Source: CAG-390 sp045543615
GTDB lineage: Bacteria; Bacillota; Clostridia; Oscillospirales; CAG-272
Assembly (NCBI GenBank): GCA_045543615.1
Contig: JAZPXL010000060.1
Span: forward strand, 9,536 to 73,535
Direction of reading: 5' to 3'
Length of the DNA: 64,000 bases
Under the pieces are notes generated by a model that was not told where the DNA came from, did no database searches, and worked only from the letters and a program-made list of their open reading frames with translations. The position numbers and the translations under genes were made by a program. Below, piece after piece: positions 1 to 7,467 of the stretch (the stretch's first letter is position 1; each line of letters begins with the position of its first letter).

Positions 1-53
1 TCGGACTTGTTGCGATTATCGGCTCAGCTCTCCTCTTTAAGAAGAGAAAGTAA
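1..53 (+). CDS. C-terminal end of a membrane-anchored protein (partial)
   Basis: Only the last 16 codons and the TAA stop lie in the window. The visible residues are a hydrophobic run (LVAIIGSALLF) followed by the basic end KKRK. This is the usual C-terminal anchor with positive stop-transfer tail of a Gram-positive surface protein. No LPxTG motif can be checked because it would lie upstream of the window. A strong terminator follows 25 bp after the stop. Function unknown. Confidence 0.6.
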   Translation, partial: GLVAIIGSALLFKKRK

Positions 54-77
54 TTTTACTTAAAAAACAACAAATAA

Positions 78-113
78 AAAACCGGTCAAACGCTTCGGCG
101 TTTGACCGGTTTT
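78..113. terminator. Bidirectional intrinsic terminator
   Basis: A perfect 16-bp stem (78-93 with 98-113) closes on a TTCG tetraloop and is flanked by A-runs on the left and T-runs on the right. It serves the partial gene on the plus strand and the convergent hydrolase gene on the minus strand. Confidence 0.9.
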
Positions 114-119
114 CACTTT

Positions 120-830
120 TTATTCTGCAAACTTTCTTGCGGCATCTACAAATGCGGCAAATATTGCTCGCGAGGACTCCTCATAAGCGTATATCAGCTC
201 GGGATGCCACTGAACTCCAAGAATAAATCTTTCGCTGTCCACGGCACCCACAGGCTCTATTGCCTCAATTATGCCATCGGGTGCAACTGCGCTGACAACA
301 AAGCCTTGTGGCACATCCTTAACTGCCTGATGATGAAAGCTGTTTGTGCGAGTGATCTCATCGCCAATAAGCTTATAAAGCAGGCTGTCCTTCATAATTC
401 TCGCCTCTCTCTCATATACACCTCTGCCCTCGCTTTGACGATGACCATCAAGATGCTGAATCAAGCTACCACCGTATGCAACAGCGAGCAGTTGCTCGCC
501 TCGGCAAATACCGAGAATGGGGCGAGGATCATCCTTTAGCAGCTCTGCAAGCTCAAGCTCAAACTCGTCACGCATAGGGAGCACCTCAACTCCCTCTCCC
601 GTTATTTCCTCGCCATATCTGGCAGGGTCTATGTCGACGCCACCTGCAAAAAGGAAGCCGTCGCATTCGCTTATATATTTATTTGCGTCAGCTTTTCCTC
701 CCGAAAAAGGCAGAAACACCGGCACTCCGCCCGCTCCCCACACAGCATCAAAATAAGCTCTGTTCATCTTAATGCTCGCATCTGTCATTGAGGAGGTTAT
801 GCCGATCAGCGGTCTTTTTCTATGTTTCAT
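120..830 (-). CDS. Gamma-glutamyl-gamma-aminobutyrate hydrolase family protein (peptidase C26)
   Basis: A 236-residue class-I glutamine amidotransferase-like hydrolase of the PuuD / peptidase C26 family. The nucleophile elbow GICRGEQ places Cys at about residue 109, and GVQWHPE near residues 205-211 supplies the catalytic His and Glu. The N-terminus (PLIGIT) and the FAGGVDIDP motif are typical of family members that cleave gamma-glutamyl amides such as gamma-glutamyl-GABA. The length is normal and no signal peptide is seen, so it should be cytosolic. It is a single gene with its own promoter at 884-912, and it ends at the terminator shared with the upstream gene. Family assignment is firm. 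The substrate is inferred, since the potABCD polyamine transporter is 60 kb away and no other putrescine-degradation gene is nearby. Confidence 0.88.
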   Translation of the reverse strand: MKHRKRPLIGITSSMTDASIKMNRAYFDAVWGAGGVPVFLPFSGGKADANKYISECDGFLFAGGVDIDPARYGEEITGEGVEVLPMRDEFELELAELLKDDPRPILGICRGEQLLAVAYGGSLIQHLDGHRQSEGRGVYEREARIMKDSLLYKLIGDEITRTNSFHHQAVKDVPQGFVVSAVAPDGIIEAIEPVGAVDSERFILGVQWHPELIYAYEESSRAIFAAFVDAARKFAE

Positions 831-883
831 ATTTTTATCAATTCCTTTATATTTTCTTGCTATTAAGATTTTTCAACATATAT

Positions 884-912
884 ATTATACAATAATTAAA
901 AACAATAATCAA
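884..912 (-). promoter_or_regulatory. Sigma-A promoter of the C26 hydrolase gene
   Basis: Read on the minus strand, TTGATT (907-912) and TATAAT (884-889) are separated by 17 bp, about 55 bp upstream of the start codon. Confidence 0.7.
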
Positions 913-944
913 TACTTTTTGTTTTCTTTGTTTCGTTTTTTCAT

Positions 945-973
945 TTGACAAATCCACGACAGTGTGATATAAT
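945..973 (+). promoter_or_regulatory. Consensus promoter of the ECF-S/coaX operon
   Basis: A perfect TTGACA (945-950), a 17-bp spacer and a perfect TATAAT (968-973) preceded by an extended TG. The ribosome site AGGAGGT lies at 1010-1016, ahead of the ATG at 1025. I saw no riboswitch-like element in the short leader. Confidence 0.88.
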
Positions 974-1024
974 GTAATTGCACTATACTCGCACAAGCGA
1001 GACGGTAGCAGGAGGTAAATAAAA

Positions 1025-1642
1025 ATGAGTAAACACTCACTCTCGTCGCGTATTCATACGCTCGTGGGACTTGCGATACTGTCTGCAATAGTTGTTGTAT
1101 TGCAGCTTTTTTGCATTATTCCCATCAATCCCGTTGTAAGCATCACGCTTTCACTCATCCCCATTGTCGTTGGAGCAATTATCTACGGCCCGTGGGCAGG
1201 TGCATTTCTCGGCACAGTTTTGGGTGGCGTCATCTTCGTCCTTGTTGTTCAGGGTAGCGCAGGTGCGCTTTCGACGGCAATGTTCAATTTTTCACCCGTT
1301 GCAACATTCCTGGTTTGCATACTTAAAACTGCTCTCGCAGGGTTCTTGTCAGGCCTTGTATACAAGCTCCTTACAAAATCGGGACACGAAAAGATCGGCA
1401 TCATTGTAGCTTCCCTTCTCTGTCCTTTTGTCAACACAGGAATATTTGTAACAGCACTTCTGACCATCTTCGGCAGCATCGCAAGTGCATCTGCAGAAAG
1501 CTCCGGCGTTTCGCTTATCTACTTTATTATCGTTATGATAGTCGGAATCAATTTTGTTGTTGAGTTTGCAATCAACGGTCTGCTTGCACCTGTGGTTGTA
1601 AGAATCATCGGAGCTGTAAAAAAGACCGTAAAGGCGAGGTAA
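1025..1642 (+). CDS. ECF transporter S component, probable pantothenate uptake
   Basis: A 205-residue, very hydrophobic protein with about six predicted membrane segments, in the style of the substrate-binding (S) subunits of energy-coupling factor vitamin transporters. The family-typical GPWAGAFLGTVLGG stretch lies near residues 57-70. S components bind a vitamin in the membrane and dock to a shared EcfA/A'/T module, which is not in this window. The gene lies 3 bp upstream of coaX under one promoter, so pantothenate is the most economical substrate (a PanT-like role). The fold assignment rests on hydropathy and motif. The substrate is inferred only from the neighbour. Confidence 0.78.
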   Translation: MSKHSLSSRIHTLVGLAILSAIVVVLQLFCIIPINPVVSITLSLIPIVVGAIIYGPWAGAFLGTVLGGVIFVLVVQGSAGALSTAMFNFSPVATFLVCILKTALAGFLSGLVYKLLTKSGHEKIGIIVASLLCPFVNTGIFVTALLTIFGSIASASAESSGVSLIYFIIVMIVGINFVVEFAINGLLAPVVVRIIGAVKKTVKAR

Positions 1643-1645
1643 GGG

Positions 1646-2428
1646 ATGCTTCTTGCAATTGATGTTGGAAATACTCACACCTCTTTTTCGCTGATTGGCG
1701 ATGATGGAGAGTGTGGCGTTATTATGCGCTTTGCATCCGACAAAAGCGACACAAGCTACGGTTATGCGCTCAAGCTTTCGCAAGCACTTGAGCTTGAGGG
1801 TTACAGCATTACCGACGTCGACTCTGCGATTATTTCGTCAGTTGTTCCGACGATGACTTCTACCATAAAGGATGGGCTTGTTTTGCTTGGCGTTGAGGAC
1901 ATCCTCGTTGTCGGAGCAGGAGTCAAGAGTGGTCTTCTTATTCGCATTGATGACCCCGGCACAATAGCTGCTGACCTTGTTGCAACTGCAGTTGGAGCTA
2001 AGGACAAATATCCTCTGCCCTGTATCATTGTTGATATGGGAACTGCAACAACCGTGAGCGCAGTTGATAAAAACGGAGCGTTTGTTGGTGTGGCAATACT
2101 TCCCGGTGTGGGAATATCGCTTGAAGCCCTCGCTTCAAAGACCTCTCTTCTTCCACTCGTCGATATGACAGCACCCAAGAGTGCTATTTGCAAGAACACT
2201 ACCGATTGCATCCGAAGTGGTCTTCTCTACGGTGCGGCAGGAGCTGTCGATGGAATGATTGACAGATTTCTCTCCGAGCTTGGAGACAACACAGCAAGCA
2301 TTGTCTCGACAGGTGGCTTTGCTTCGACAATAACTCCACTTTGCACGCACGAAATCATATATGATGAAAGTCTGCTTCTGTACGGGCTTGGTGTCATCAA
2401 GAGAAAAAACGCTCGTGTGCGCAAATAA
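1646..2428 (+). CDS. coaX: Type III pantothenate kinase
   Basis: A 260-residue CoaX, which phosphorylates pantothenate in the first step of coenzyme A synthesis and belongs to the ASKHA superfamily. The phosphate-1 motif DVGNTHTSF is at residues 6-14, the phosphate-2 motif DMGTATT is near residue 130, and the adenosine-side motif STGGFA is near residue 222. The central PGVGISLEAL segment is also typical. The length is normal. It starts 3 bp after the ECF S component, so uptake and phosphorylation of the vitamin are probably co-expressed. A terminator follows immediately. Confidence 0.93.
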   Translation: MLLAIDVGNTHTSFSLIGDDGECGVIMRFASDKSDTSYGYALKLSQALELEGYSITDVDSAIISSVVPTMTSTIKDGLVLLGVEDILVVGAGVKSGLLIRIDDPGTIAADLVATAVGAKDKYPLPCIIVDMGTATTVSAVDKNGAFVGVAILPGVGISLEALASKTSLLPLVDMTAPKSAICKNTTDCIRSGLLYGAAGAVDGMIDRFLSELGDNTASIVSTGGFASTITPLCTHEIIYDESLLLYGLGVIKRKNARVRK

Positions 2429-2432
2429 AATC

Positions 2433-2461
2433 AAGGGAACGGCTGTGCCGTTCCCTTTTTT
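2433..2461 (+). terminator. Intrinsic terminator after coaX
   Basis: AAGGGAACGGC pairs with GCCGTTCCCTT across a TGT loop and is followed by a T-run. It also faces the convergent lipoprotein gene. Confidence 0.85.
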
Positions 2462-2465
2462 CTTA

Positions 2466-4802
2466 TCAATAATTGCCGTAAAGCTCAAGCTCCGAGATGT
2501 AGAAAACATTTGATGACGCCGAGGTTATTCCAATCTGGACACAATCGACCTCCGTAGTGTCAAAGTCGGCACTCCACATAAGCGTACCATTTTCGTTATA
2601 TCTCAATGCCTCTTTTGAGAGGTCCTCGCAGCTTGCAAGCACGCTCCACACAATTGTGCCGTCCTGCTGTGTTTTTCCACCCAAAATATCGAAGCCACCC
2701 ACAGCGTTGTTATCATAAATAAAGATGCTGACGCCGTTTACGTTTGCTCCCGTCTTCATATCGTATCCGACAAGGCAGACGTATTTGCCACCACTGTTTC
2801 CGTTTGCATCGTATCTGTTTGAAAGATTGCTCATCTTCCAATAGAGCTGGTCACCGCCCTGGCTTGTGGTGGCTATGCGATTTCCATCGCAAACAGCAGC
2901 CATACCGTTTATTGCGGTGTAGTTTATTCTGCCCCAACCCTTTTCGGATTTGTAGAAGACATTACCAAGACCTGCATTCATATAATCCTTGACCTTGCTG
3001 TAACCTGCATCGGCAAGCGTCTTTTTTGAAACCAGCAGAACATTCTCTCGGCCCTGGTCCGTTGCAGTACCCTCGCCCAGTATGACCTCGCCACAATAGC
3101 TGCATTTTTGAGTTGCAACAACAGCAGGAGTATTGAGCGAGCCTTGGTGTATTACCTCGTTTGATGGCTCAAAGCTATGTACAGTTTCGTACAGCTTTGA
3201 GACATATCCGTTGTATCTCTCAAGATAGCTGTCCATAAGTCTCTGGAATCCCAGCATATCTGCGTTTGAGGCGAAGATCTTTGAAAGATTGGTTGTGCCT
3301 GTGTTATAATAATCTGAGATATACTTATCAACATCAAACAGGGAGTTTATGGATTTGTCTGTGCAGAATGCGTAGCTCTGCCCTACTGCGCTCTTGCCCG
3401 TTACTGCGCAGTACGCCATCTGAGCCGTCAGGTAGCCTGAGAGCATATTTTGGTGGTGGCTGTCAAGCTTATTTACAATAAACGAGGTCTTTGCGTAGTC
3501 AAGCGTGCCACCCGGTACGGATGTTTTACCCGTCCAAACATCGTATGCAAGTCCTCCCCAGTTAACAACTGCAATTCCCATATCATTCAGCGAATTAAAA
3601 TTGCCAAGAATATTTGTTGCATTAGTCGAGCAGGCATAGGCGTGATTTAAGTAACAGATGCGTGTGCTTTCGGGGAAAAGATCTACAATGTTTTTAATGC
3701 TTGTCATAAAGCTTGAGCTGTTCTGACCCGCCTCAGAGATGAAAACATAGTCATATTTTTTAAAGTGATCACGACCGAGAGGAAGCAGATAATTATTGTA
3801 TATATATTTAAGATCCTTGCCACCGTAAACCTGGTCATAAACCGTGACATCCTCGCCATTTGCCTTACATACCTGGTAAAAATATCCGTAGTCGGGATTG
3901 CCTTGGTCACCATTTATAACGCAGAAGCCGTAATAAATAAACGAATTTCCTATAAAAAGGACGTTTTTGCCGTCAAAGTTCATATTAGTCTGTCCATCGT
4001 TTGTACCCATATCCATAACCTCCTCAACAGTTTTGTCACAGCTGTTACATTTTGAAACAAACACAGCTTTACCTGTGCAGGTGTATTTGCCTGCAAACTC
4101 AGGTGTTCCGTACGAATGACCCACTTGTGCGATAACACTCGGCTCCACTAATACTACTGAGCATCGAGAACATTTCTTGCCCTCGCTAAATCCTGTGGAT
4201 GTGCAAGTCGGAGCAACGCCGGGTATAGTCACTGCAACGTGTCCCTTTGGCGTGATAATCGCAGTTTCCTTATACCCACAAGCGCAGCTGCGCATTTTCT
4301 CGCCGGTTGTGGTGCATCCCGCATCCTTTGTTATTACCCAATCCCAAAAGCTATGTATATGTGGTGGCTCTGTCTCGGGGGCCGTTGTTTCAGGTGCAAC
4401 CGTAGTTTCGGGCGAAACCGTTGTTTCGGGTGCAACCGTAGTTTCGGGCGCAACCGTTGTTTCGGGCGAAACCGTAGTTTCGGGGGCAAGCGTTGTTTCG
4501 GGGGCAGGAGCAGTTGTTTGCTCCTCGTCGGTTGCCTCGTCGGTTGTCACTTCTTCTGTTGTAATTTCTTCTGTTGTCACTTCGTCGATCGTGACATCGG
4601 CAGATGTGCTTTCTTCACTTGTACTATCACCCTGTGTGCTGTCAGGAGTGGGAGCCATAGTTGTTATGTCCTCACTTGTAAGCGTGGGGTCTTGTGTATT
4701 GTCCCTGCATCCCGAAAACAAAGCGCAACACGCAAGCACAACTGCAAGCAACAGGCACATCAGGTGTGCGCTCCATCCAATTCTGCCTCTATTATTATTC
4801 AT
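2466..4802 (-). CDS. Large Thr-rich lipoprotein with DUF4886-like SGNH hydrolase domain
   Basis: About 778 residues from the ATG at 4802. That start is chosen because GAGGT lies 5 bp upstream; a longer reading to 4886 would run through the promoter. Residues 1-32 are a signal peptide ending in the lipobox LFSGC. Residues about 35-145 are a Thr/Glu/Pro-rich stalk with seven PETTVA-type hexapeptides. Next come three Cys-rich modules spelling H..C...G....C..CG. From about residue 275 there is an SGNH/DUF4886-type domain opening with VLFIGNSF. The C-terminus (residues 560-778) resembles a carbohydrate-binding beta-sandwich ending in ISELELYGNY. It is probably anchored outside the membrane and acts on glycans. 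The substrate is unknown, and the domain names rest on motif memory only. Confidence 0.75.
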   Translation of the reverse strand: MNNNRGRIGWSAHLMCLLLAVVLACCALFSGCRDNTQDPTLTSEDITTMAPTPDSTQGDSTSEESTSADVTIDEVTTEEITTEEVTTDEATDEEQTTAPAPETTLAPETTVSPETTVAPETTVAPETTVSPETTVAPETTAPETEPPHIHSFWDWVITKDAGCTTTGEKMRSCACGYKETAIITPKGHVAVTIPGVAPTCTSTGFSEGKKCSRCSVVLVEPSVIAQVGHSYGTPEFAGKYTCTGKAVFVSKCNSCDKTVEEVMDMGTNDGQTNMNFDGKNVLFIGNSFIYYGFCVINGDQGNPDYGYFYQVCKANGEDVTVYDQVYGGKDLKYIYNNYLLPLGRDHFKKYDYVFISEAGQNSSSFMTSIKNIVDLFPESTRICYLNHAYACSTNATNILGNFNSLNDMGIAVVNWGGLAYDVWTGKTSVPGGTLDYAKTSFIVNKLDSHHQNMLSGYLTAQMAYCAVTGKSAVGQSYAFCTDKSINSLFDVDKYISDYYNTGTTNLSKIFASNADMLGFQRLMDSYLERYNGYVSKLYETVHSFEPSNEVIHQGSLNTPAVVATQKCSYCGEVILGEGTATDQGRENVLLVSKKTLADAGYSKVKDYMNAGLGNVFYKSEKGWGRINYTAINGMAAVCDGNRIATTSQGGDQLYWKMSNLSNRYDANGNSGGKYVCLVGYDMKTGANVNGVSIFIYDNNAVGGFDILGGKTQQDGTIVWSVLASCEDLSKEALRYNENGTLMWSADFDTTEVDCVQIGITSASSNVFYISELELYGNY
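4380..4510. repeat. 18-bp tandem repeat encoding PETTVA/PETTVS
   Basis: About seven near-identical 18-bp units encode the hexapeptides PETTLA, PETTVS and PETTVA of the lipoprotein stalk on the minus strand. A second, looser Glu/Asp/Thr-rich repeat follows at about 4520-4640. The near-identity of the units suggests copy number could vary by slippage. Confidence 0.85.
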
Positions 4803-4835
4803 TTTATACCTCACAGAGCTTGTATTTATGATTTG

Positions 4836-4864
4836 ATTATAGCACACACGGGAAATATAGTCAA
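4836..4864 (-). promoter_or_regulatory. Promoter of the DUF4886-like lipoprotein gene
   Basis: On the minus strand, TTGACT (4859-4864), 17 bp, then TATAAT (4836-4841) with an extended TG. The gene's ATG is 33 bp downstream of the -10 box. Confidence 0.8.
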
Positions 4865-4874
4865 GTAAAAAACC

Positions 4875-4908
4875 AAAACTGCCCAAACAAATGTGTTTGG
4901 GCAGTTTT
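4875..4908 (-). terminator. Terminator of the DUF2975-HTH-DUF4173 operon
   Basis: A 15-bp perfect stem (4875-4889 with 4894-4908) around a 4-nt loop lies just after the DUF4173 stop codon. On the minus strand it is followed by a T-rich run. Confidence 0.88.
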
Positions 4909-4915
4909 CTTGGGC

Positions 4916-6649
4916 TTATTTATATTGATTTACGAGAGCTTGCGCTCTGAGCGTTGGAAGCGTCAGGGATGCCGGGGTCATCTCACGCTTTGAAAACTGC
5001 GAATACCACGTATCAAGCTCGCCTATAATCTCTGCGTACAGGGTATACGCATCAATATCGACACCGGGGTTATTTTTTTCAACAATTGCGGCAAATTCAT
5101 ATATCATAGTCTTATTCTCATCAAATGCGTCGCTTATGTCGCAACCTTCAACGTTTAAGTTTTCCTTCTCTGCTATATATTCAGCTACACGGATAAGCTC
5201 GGGGACGGCGTCGTCACCAAGAGTCCGTCTCATACTGCTTGCATCGAAAGTGACAAGCTCGCCTGAAATATAACGATCTGCATTGTTCTTTACGATGAAC
5301 GAATCAACATTTACAAGTGCAAGTGCGCTATACAGTAGAATAAACGCCGCAAGGAAGAAGACAACAAAGTTAAAGCGTGGAGCAATCTGCTTTACTATTG
5401 CAAATATAAATCCAATGGCAAGAACAATCATAAACCAGGTGGTGTAAACTCTCTGTTGTGTCAGTCCGTATTCATTTATATAAAGCATCATTTTGGAGAT
5501 GGCGGTTGCGATCAGCACGAGAGTTGACAGCGACAAAAACAGGCTCGCAACTCTCTGCGAGATGCTCGTTTTGCCGTTTTTTCCAAGCTTTGTAAACATT
5601 GAGACGAGAAGCATAACAAATGCGTTTATTCCCGAAACTGCGCAAAGCTCAAAGAAGCCGCTTCTTGCGTACTCAGCAAAGCTTGTGCCCTCAGGGAGAG
5701 TTCCGGTAAAGGCAGCAAGATAATATTCACCCTGCGAGATAAAGAAGAGCAAGTAGACTAAAAGCAGGGGGATAACTGCGAAAAGCACCATAAGAGTTGG
5801 GGCAAACTTCATACCGTTTATGAATTTACCACAGCCCTCGGCTGTCATACTATTCTTCATTTTCCTTGCGTTAAACGATGCAAGCATTGAAAAGCCAAAG
5901 ATAGCGAGTGGTACTGTGAACATAAGCGAGACGATGTATGAGCCTATGCTTTCAAGTGGAATATTTGTGATTTTTTCGAGCAGCTCTGAAAATCTGTCAT
6001 CGTATGAAAGTAGAGCCGTGACCATTATTGTCGGTATAATCGCAATACAAAGTCCGAGAGCAATAAAGCCTATGCTCTTCCAGATTCGTCCTCTTCTTTT
6101 GTTCGCACTCTCGCTCGCAGACGTACCAAACGCCACATCAAAAAATGATGAAAGCGAGGTAAACGGCATTACGAAAAACGACTTTATAAAGTCAAGTACA
6201 AGAATACCATCCTTTGATCCAATCGAATTGCCCGTGGAGAGATAGAGCCAATAGACATAGGCACAGAGAATCCAGAGGAGCGAGCAGGCGTGTATTACCT
6301 CGTTGTCCGTGATAAAAAACGAAAGTGAAAACAGTATGCCTGAAATACCAAACATAAGGGAGAGGGGCGTTTGCTTTGCCTTGTTTGCTATCAACCATAC
6401 GGCAGCTGCTATATAAAGGGCAAGGACGAAAAGAAATGTTATAAACGGCTTTTCTGCAACCGGCGTGCTTCTGCAGAAGAAGAACGCCAGGAGCGCAACT
6501 ACCCAGGCAAATGCCGTTGCCCATCTCATTTTGTGTGCGGCTTTTTCTGTCTTTGGTTCTGCGGGTGGTGCTTCGACGATTTCGGGTACTCCACCGTTTT
6601 CGGTCTGCACGATGTTTTCTACATAGTTTTCTGCATTGTTATCCATCAT
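4916..6649 (-). CDS. DUF4173/DUF4153-type multispanning membrane protein
   Basis: A 577-residue membrane protein with a short acidic cytosolic N-terminus (residues 1-45), about a dozen hydrophobic segments between residues 45 and 450, and a soluble C-terminal tail of about 120 residues. The architecture fits the DUF4153/DUF4173 families, whose function is unknown. Its start overlaps the stop of the upstream HTH gene by the ATGA arrangement, so the two are translationally coupled. A second in-frame ATG follows immediately. The DUF2975-HTH-DUF4173 order recurs in Firmicutes, and the regulator probably controls its own operon. No catalytic motif was recognised. Confidence 0.75.
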   Translation of the reverse strand: MMDNNAENYVENIVQTENGGVPEIVEAPPAEPKTEKAAHKMRWATAFAWVVALLAFFFCRSTPVAEKPFITFLFVLALYIAAAVWLIANKAKQTPLSLMFGISGILFSLSFFITDNEVIHACSLLWILCAYVYWLYLSTGNSIGSKDGILVLDFIKSFFVMPFTSLSSFFDVAFGTSASESANKRRGRIWKSIGFIALGLCIAIIPTIMVTALLSYDDRFSELLEKITNIPLESIGSYIVSLMFTVPLAIFGFSMLASFNARKMKNSMTAEGCGKFINGMKFAPTLMVLFAVIPLLLVYLLFFISQGEYYLAAFTGTLPEGTSFAEYARSGFFELCAVSGINAFVMLLVSMFTKLGKNGKTSISQRVASLFLSLSTLVLIATAISKMMLYINEYGLTQQRVYTTWFMIVLAIGFIFAIVKQIAPRFNFVVFFLAAFILLYSALALVNVDSFIVKNNADRYISGELVTFDASSMRRTLGDDAVPELIRVAEYIAEKENLNVEGCDISDAFDENKTMIYEFAAIVEKNNPGVDIDAYTLYAEIIGELDTWYSQFSKREMTPASLTLPTLRAQALVNQYK

Positions 6650-6855
6650 TCTTCTCCTTCTGTAAATTCAAGTATATCGGAAACTTCACAATCAAGCACC
6701 CTGCAAATTGAGTCGAGTGTCGAAAATCGAATTGCTTTGGCTTTGTTGTTTTTTAGAATTGAAAGATTTGCTTGTGTTATTCCGACACGATCTGCAAGCT
6801 CGCCAAGCGAGATCTTGCGCTTTGCCATCATAACATCAAGATTAACTATAATCAT
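6646..6855 (-). CDS. Small Xre-family HTH transcriptional regulator (YozG-like)
   Basis: A 69-residue protein made almost entirely of one helix-turn-helix of the Xre/Cro type. LGELADRVGITQANLSILK holds the two DNA-contacting helices at residues 17-35, followed by the usual LDSICRVLDCEVSDIL third and fourth helices. The protein is acidic at its C-terminus and has no sensor domain. It sits between two membrane-protein genes, overlapping the downstream one by four bases, with 12 bp to the upstream one. Such regulators are typically autoregulatory, and the dyad at 7401-7417 beside the operon promoter is the obvious candidate site. That link is inference. Confidence 0.88.
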   Translation of the reverse strand: MIIVNLDVMMAKRKISLGELADRVGITQANLSILKNNKAKAIRFSTLDSICRVLDCEVSDILEFTEGEE

Positions 6856-6867
6856 CCCAACACCCCC

Positions 6868-7323
6868 TCAGACAGTATAATCGTTTTCGTCCTTGATGGC
6901 AACAGCCTCTGCAAAGGCGTTTTTGACAACTCTCAGGCAAATGCCAACAAAAAGTGCCACGGCACCAACTGCATATGCTACTCTGAAATACAGACCAAGC
7001 GCAACAAACGGAAGAGTGGCAAACATTACAGTCCAGGAAATGAGTCGTAGGGTACGTACGTTCCGGTCGACGAAAACCTCACCTTTTTTGATATTCAAAA
7101 GAAGCTTTATTAGCAGTATGTCTACCACAGCAGCCACTATAAGAACAACGTATCCATTTACAAGCGAATACCAGAAGTTAAAGCCAACAAAGCTTGTTTT
7201 AAGACGAAGAAATATTTTAGTCAGCTCCGGCAAAAACACGGCGCACACCACAAGTGCAACCATAAATACTATCGCACACACAAGCGACAATGTTGTTGAT
7301 CTTTTTCTGCTTTGCTCAAACAT
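6868..7323 (-). CDS. DUF2975 family membrane protein
   Basis: About 151 residues from the ATG at 7323, chosen because GGAGG lies 6 bp upstream; the longer open frame to 7374 would reach into the -10 box. There are four predicted membrane segments (about residues 12-32, 52-75, 93-113 and 118-138) with basic cytosolic loops, as in DUF2975 proteins. It is the first gene of the trio with the HTH regulator and the DUF4173 protein. Members are thought to work with the adjacent regulator in membrane-linked control, but the mechanism is not established. Confidence 0.78.
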   Translation of the reverse strand: MFEQSRKRSTTLSLVCAIVFMVALVVCAVFLPELTKIFLRLKTSFVGFNFWYSLVNGYVVLIVAAVVDILLIKLLLNIKKGEVFVDRNVRTLRLISWTVMFATLPFVALGLYFRVAYAVGAVALFVGICLRVVKNAFAEAVAIKDENDYTV

Positions 7324-7364
7324 ATTGTCCTCCAAATGTTTTTCCAAATTATTCTTGTGAATAC

Positions 7365-7393
7365 AGTATAGCATACATATTGTTGTTTGTCAA
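7365..7393 (-). promoter_or_regulatory. Promoter of the DUF2975-HTH-DUF4173 operon
   Basis: On the minus strand, TTGACA (7388-7393), 17 bp, then TATACT (7365-7370) with an extended TG. The gene start is 41 bp downstream of the -10 box. Confidence 0.82.
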
Positions 7394-7400
7394 TAGGTTT

Positions 7401-7417
7401 TTATCGAATTACGATAA
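7401..7417. promoter_or_regulatory. Dyad TTATCG-N5-CGATAA, candidate operator
   Basis: A perfect 6-5-6 inverted repeat ends 8 bp upstream of the -35 box of the operon that encodes a small Xre-type regulator. It is not followed by a T-run, so it is unlikely to be a terminator. I infer it is the autoregulatory site. Confidence 0.5.
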
Positions 7418-7430
7418 ATTTTTATCAAAA

Positions 7431-7457
7431 AACAACAGTTGCAAACCAACTGTTGTT
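7431..7457 (-). terminator. Terminator of the plsY-FolC-like operon
   Basis: An 11-bp perfect stem (AACAACAGTTG / CAACTGTTGTT) with a 5-nt loop, followed on the minus strand by a T-run, 11 bp after the stop of the FolC-like gene. Confidence 0.82.
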
Positions 7458-7467
7458 TATTGTTCAA

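Noticed and set aside
974..1024. Possible riboswitch ahead of the pantothenate module
   Set aside because: Only about 45 nt of leader, with no stable structure.
4380..4640. Repeats resembling a CRISPR or satellite
   Set aside because: The units are 18 bp, contiguous, without spacers, and in frame with a protein stalk.
4177..4868. Two long plus-strand open frames, one Val/Ser-rich
   Set aside because: They are antisense to the Thr-rich stalk of the lipoprotein. The repeats remove stops in several frames, and neither frame has a ribosome site.
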